Below, piece after piece: positions 5,983-8,672 of a DNA stretch of 8,672 bases (position 1 is the first letter of the stretch; the number at the start of each line of letters is the position of its first letter). This DNA comes from Sporosarcina sp. (GTDB lineage Bacteria > Bacillota > Bacilli > Bacillales_A > Planococcaceae): positions 1-8,672 of the forward strand of contig JARIDM010000089.1 in the NCBI GenBank assembly GCA_029263945.1, written 5' to 3'. The notes beneath the pieces were generated by a model. The model was not told where the DNA came from. It was given only the letters and a program-made list of their open reading frames with translations, and ran no database searches. Made by a program: the position numbers and the translations under genes.

Positions 5983-6319
5983 CCCGAATTGACTAACTCT
6001 TCAAAATTTATATATTTAAAATTTAAAACTATTCTATTCGCAATTGTTCATTTCTACTTGTTTACATCATGACCTTTACACTTCACGTTTCCTAGTTTGT
6101 TCAAATAGGCTTATTCTATGCGTATCGGTCAATTTCATATTCGGATTTATTGCTTCACTACCAGAATATTCGGGTTGAATCGTTCCCGAAAAATATGTAG
6201 CGTCGTTGTCGCAAAAAAGGTCATTAGAAAATTGACGCATATGAAAGATGCATTTAAGTTTACGGGAGTCACTTGATTTCGTACACTTTACATATTAGAC
6301 AAATAGGAGTGGATGTTAA
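5983..6319. other. Intergenic region between ilvE and the thioredoxin-family gene
   Basis: Together with the ilvE leader this is a 460-base gap without a confident gene. It holds an AT-rich stretch (6001-6028), repeat copy B (6137-6297), and a weak hairpin, TTCGGG at 6169-6174 with CCCGAA at 6185-6190. A minus-strand frame is open from 6294 to a TAA at 6076-6078, but its first ATG (6240) has no ribosome binding site. Plus-strand promoter candidates for the downstream gene are poor: TTGACG at 6232-6237 or TTGATT at 6273-6278, each with a bad -10. Confidence 0.6.
6137..6297 (+). repeat. Dispersed repeat, copy B (upstream of the thioredoxin-family gene)
   Basis: This plus-strand stretch aligns with the minus strand of 3310-3440; the best block is 6170-6204, with 28 of 35 identical bases. 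The copy also holds an internal direct repeat: ATATTCGG occurs at 6137-6144 and 6166-6173, and the 20-base units starting there share about 15 bases with a period of 29. This explains why copy A matches the left flank of the first unit and the right flank of the second. The core starts 150 bases before the ATG at 6320, almost the same distance as in copy A. Confidence 0.6.
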
Positions 6320-6877
6320 ATGTCACTAAATACATGGTTCGGAAAAGGAAAATCTCCCGCTTTATTTATAGAGACTTTCGAAAAACATAAAGAAGCATTC
6401 GAACATATTTATGATTCAGTTGTAGTGCCCCAAGATGAACTTTTTTTCAAGAAAACAAAAGAAAGGAATCTGCGTGTAATTGTATTAGCTGAGCCTTGGT
6501 GTGGACATTGCTTGTTAAACATCCCCGTTTTATTGCGCTTTGCGGAAAAAGTAAATATGCCTGTCCGCTTTTTGCACCGAGATGAAAACCTACCATTAAT
6601 GGATCGATACTTAACAAACGGAAAATCCCGTACCATACCTATTTTTATATTCATTGATGAAAACGGAAAAGAAGTGGCAAAGTGGGGACCGATTTCCCCT
6701 TATACAAAACAATTTGTAGATCAGCTGAAAGAAGACCTACCAGAAAAAGATGCGCCAGATTTCAAAGAAAAGTTCACTGAACTTGTTGAATTTACAGCAA
6801 AAGAATTCCGTGGTAACGCCGCGTTCTGGAATGCTTCCTATGAAAGCATGAAACAAACACTTATTAGGCAACTTTAA
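6320..6877 (+). CDS. Thioredoxin-family protein (CGHC active site)
   Basis: Predicted cytoplasmic thioredoxin-fold protein of 185 aa with no signal peptide or membrane segment, so it is not a secreted ResA/TlpA-type protein. The active site is WCGHC (C61, C64) after the strand VIVLAEP, and the cis-proline is in TIP (P107) just before the strand IFIFID. A helical N-terminal extension (1-48) precedes the fold, and a C-terminal helical part (about 145-185) follows it. The size and layout fit the Thioredoxin_9-like group of Bacillales proteins; the CGHC pair suggests disulfide reduction or exchange, but partners are unknown. The ribosome binding site AGGAGTGG (6305-6312) is well placed for the ATG at 6320. 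It is a lone plus-strand gene ending in a strong terminator, and its upstream region is repeat copy B. Confidence 0.85.
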   Translation: MSLNTWFGKGKSPALFIETFEKHKEAFEHIYDSVVVPQDELFFKKTKERNLRVIVLAEPWCGHCLLNIPVLLRFAEKVNMPVRFLHRDENLPLMDRYLTNGKSRTIPIFIFIDENGKEVAKWGPISPYTKQFVDQLKEDLPEKDAPDFKEKFTELVEFTAKEFRGNAAFWNASYESMKQTLIRQL

Positions 6878-6893
6878 ATTGTTACTTCACTTC

Positions 6894-6933
6894 AAAAAAG
6901 ACAAGTAGGCAAATTTGCCTACTTGTCTTTTTT
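6894..6933. terminator. Strong bidirectional terminator between the thioredoxin-family gene and the MCP gene
   Basis: A perfect 40-base palindrome with 20-base arms is centred on AAATTT at 6911-6916. The GACAAGTAGGC core is flanked by six A's on the left and six T's on the right, so either strand ends its hairpin in a U-tract. It lies 17 bases after the thioredoxin-family stop (plus) and 15 bases after the MCP stop (minus), the expected place for a terminator shared by convergent genes. Confidence 0.93.
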
Positions 6934-6947
6934 ATTAATTTACAGTA

Positions 6948-8636
6948 TTAAACTTTGAATCTAGCCATATCACTTTGCAGTTTTTCTGAAAGCTCAGCAA
7001 GCATTTGCGCACTTGAAGAGATTTCTTCGTTGGCCGCTAACTGTTCTTCTGTTGCAGCACTTGTCGTTTGCGCCGCCTCGGAGGACTCGACTGAAAGTGC
7101 TTGAACTTTTGTCGCTCCCTGTGAGACTTCATTCATCTTTTGACTCATTTGTTGAATTGAGAAAGAAACGGTTGCGACTTTACCACCTACATCACTCGCT
7201 GCGCTTTCGATTTGCGTAAATACATCGCTTGTTTGAACAGTAACAACAAGTCCTTCTTCAACACGTCTATTGCCATCTTCTGTACTAGAAACGGCCAGCG
7301 CAACATTCCCAATCATTGTATCGATCATTTTGCCAATCTCTTCCGCTGAATGCTTAGATTGTTCAGCAAGGTGTCGCACTTCTTCTGCAACTACTGCAAA
7401 GCCTGCACCATGTTCACCTGCGCGTGCCGCTTCAATTGCTGCATTCAATGCAAGTAAATTTGTCTGTTCCGAAATATCCGTAATCAGCGTCGTTACTTTT
7501 CTAATTTCTTCTGAATACTTCGCCATGCCGTTCATAATTTCAGCTGACTCAGCAATTGCTGAACTTAAGTCAGTCATTTGACCCGTCACATTATCCATTA
7601 ATGATGCACCTTCTCCAACGAGTCGTGTAACATCTTCTGTCGAATGGAGCATCGCTTGATTGTCATTTGTAATTTGACCAATGTCAGTCATTACTTCTTC
7701 CATGCCAACCGTTGCTTCGCTAATGTGTGCAAATGCAGCTTCGCTTCCTTCAAGATTCTTTTCTGTAGTTTCCGCAACCATCTCAGCTGCCGCTAAACTC
7801 TCTTCAGAACTTGCAGATAATTGTTCTGCTTGAGCCGCAAGTTCAACCGCAGAGCCTTGTGCATTACGAATAATGCCGTGTAAATCTGTAGCCATTTTAT
7901 TAAAGGCTATGGCCATATCTCCAATTTCATCTTTGTTTCGAATATGAACAGGTTCGACGAGTAAATTCCCTTCCGAAATATCCTTCAACGCGTCTGTCAT
8001 TCGGTTAACTGGTCGTGCAATACTCTTAGCGATTAAATAAGCAATGACCACACTCGCAACCCCTGCGACGACAATCAAGATAATGGTTGACCACAAAGTA
8101 TTCCTGCGGTCATCTGCAATTTCCGCACGGATTTCGTTCGTTTGTTCTGTTTGAAACTCAATAAGCTTTTCAATACTTAGTTCAACCGAATTTTGTAATT
8201 CTACAGAACCCGATAAAATCTGCCTTGCTTCTTCTTCATCCCCCTGCCCATAAAGAGAGATTCCCTCGTCCATTAACGTACTATAATTTTCACGCGCCTC
8301 TTTTAATGCAGTGACCAATTCTCTTTCTTGATCATCCTTGACTAGTGTTTCTAATATGCCAAATTGACGATCAAAAATTTCTGTGTTTTCTTTTCTATCC
8401 TCTAACGCTGATTGAACCTTGAATGATAAATAACTTTGTACATCATTCGATATAAAAGCTTGTCGAGCTGCTAGTTTTTCTAACAAGACCTGCTTCGAGA
8501 CTTCTATATCTAACATCGAGCCATATTCTTTATCCATTTTATTAATCGAAACCAATGCTGAAAAACCAACGATGATTAATAAAATAAGTACCGATATAAA
8601 ACCAGCCCATAACTTTTTTCCTACTGTAAACTTCAT
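6948..8636 (-). CDS. Methyl-accepting chemotaxis protein
   Basis: Transmembrane chemoreceptor of 562 aa that would control CheA kinase activity. TM1 spans about 9-31. The extracellular sensor (32-183) is predicted to be helical and rich in charged residues, in keeping with a four-helix-bundle sensor. TM2 spans about 184-206, HAMP about 207-260 (P209, and DEIGDMAIAFNKMATDL at 236-252), and the rest is the cytoplasmic methyl-accepting coiled coil. The conserved hairpin tip that binds CheA/CheW is at 388-427 (ISEQTNLLALNAAIEAARAG then GFAVVAEEVRHLAEQS). Candidate methylation regions have paired Glu/Gln near 276-300 and 528-540. There is no C-terminal CheR-docking pentapeptide. The ligand cannot be predicted. 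GGAGG at 8645-8649 is eight bases from the ATG at 8636. The promoter lies mostly outside the window; no sigma-D box is seen in the last 36 bases. Confidence 0.96.
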   Translation of the reverse strand: MKFTVGKKLWAGFISVLILLIIVGFSALVSINKMDKEYGSMLDIEVSKQVLLEKLAARQAFISNDVQSYLSFKVQSALEDRKENTEIFDRQFGILETLVKDDQERELVTALKEARENYSTLMDEGISLYGQGDEEEARQILSGSVELQNSVELSIEKLIEFQTEQTNEIRAEIADDRRNTLWSTIILIVVAGVASVVIAYLIAKSIARPVNRMTDALKDISEGNLLVEPVHIRNKDEIGDMAIAFNKMATDLHGIIRNAQGSAVELAAQAEQLSASSEESLAAAEMVAETTEKNLEGSEAAFAHISEATVGMEEVMTDIGQITNDNQAMLHSTEDVTRLVGEGASLMDNVTGQMTDLSSAIAESAEIMNGMAKYSEEIRKVTTLITDISEQTNLLALNAAIEAARAGEHGAGFAVVAEEVRHLAEQSKHSAEEIGKMIDTMIGNVALAVSSTEDGNRRVEEGLVVTVQTSDVFTQIESAASDVGGKVATVSFSIQQMSQKMNEVSQGATKVQALSVESSEAAQTTSAATEEQLAANEEISSSAQMLAELSEKLQSDMARFKV

Positions 8637-8672
8637 TTAAAAAACCTCCACGTTTCTTTTCTATCACTTTAC

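Noticed and set aside
6118..6276. Plus-strand 52-codon ORF in the gap before the thioredoxin-family gene
   Set aside because: It has no ribosome binding site, lies codon-for-codon opposite another open frame, and is broken by stops in the homologous copy A.
5860..6320. T-box riboswitch or CodY operator for ilvE
   Set aside because: No T-box sequence (AGGGTGG-type) is present in the leader, and the best CodY-like stretches in the AT-rich 6001-6028 region match only about 9-10 of 15 positions.
1..8672. Defence system, CRISPR, prophage, biosynthetic cluster or other novel multi-gene system
   Set aside because: All confident genes belong to familiar housekeeping, sporulation, transport or chemotaxis families, and no array or phage/plasmid hallmark is present.

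Overview
The window looks like an ordinary chromosomal stretch from a low-to-medium GC, endospore-forming member of the Bacillales, plausibly the Planococcaceae/Sporosarcina side. The reasons are the near-B. subtilis Fur protein, the order fur / spoIIM-like / nudF / yqkF that recalls the B. subtilis chromosome, a YhcN/YlaJ-type sporulation lipoprotein, a Bacillus-type branched-chain aminotransferase, and strong AGGAGG-type ribosome binding sites. The exact genus is an inference. I see no CRISPR array, rRNA or tRNA gene, transposase, phage gene or defence cassette.

Layout. At 43-1705 three minus-strand genes run nudF, spoIIM-like membrane protein, fur; fur also has its own good sigma-A promoter. 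Diverging from nudF is the plus-strand aldo/keto reductase yqkF (1786-2691). It meets the minus-strand lipoprotein gene (2725-3285) at a shared hairpin that begins inside the yqkF coding sequence. Next come two minus-strand genes, a YeiH-family membrane protein (3450-4637) and ilvE (4784-5857). After a 460-base gene-poor gap, a plus-strand thioredoxin-family gene (6320-6877) converges on a minus-strand methyl-accepting chemotaxis protein (6948-8636). A perfect 40-base palindrome that should terminate both lies between them.

Functionally the genes are a mix of housekeeping roles: iron regulation (Fur), ADP-ribose clean-up (NudF), sporulation (SpoIIM-like, YhcN/YlaJ-like), redox (YqkF, thioredoxin-fold protein), branched-chain amino acid metabolism (IlvE), transport (YeiH) and chemotaxis (MCP). 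Only nudF/spoIIM/fur look like a conserved neighbourhood.

The most interesting material is non-coding. A diverged repeat of about 120-150 bases occurs twice in opposite orientation (about 3310-3440 and 6137-6297). It flanks the yeiH-ilvE pair, and in each copy the core begins about 150 bases before a start codon (lipoprotein gene; thioredoxin-family gene). The ilvE leader also carries a long inverted repeat at the predicted transcription start, a 12-base perfect palindrome over the -10 box, and a six-codon leader ORF with a good ribosome binding site whose stop overlaps an upstream in-frame ATG of ilvE. Several start codons were moved from the longest ORF to the one with a properly spaced ribosome binding site (spoIIM-like, nudF, yqkF, ilvE).
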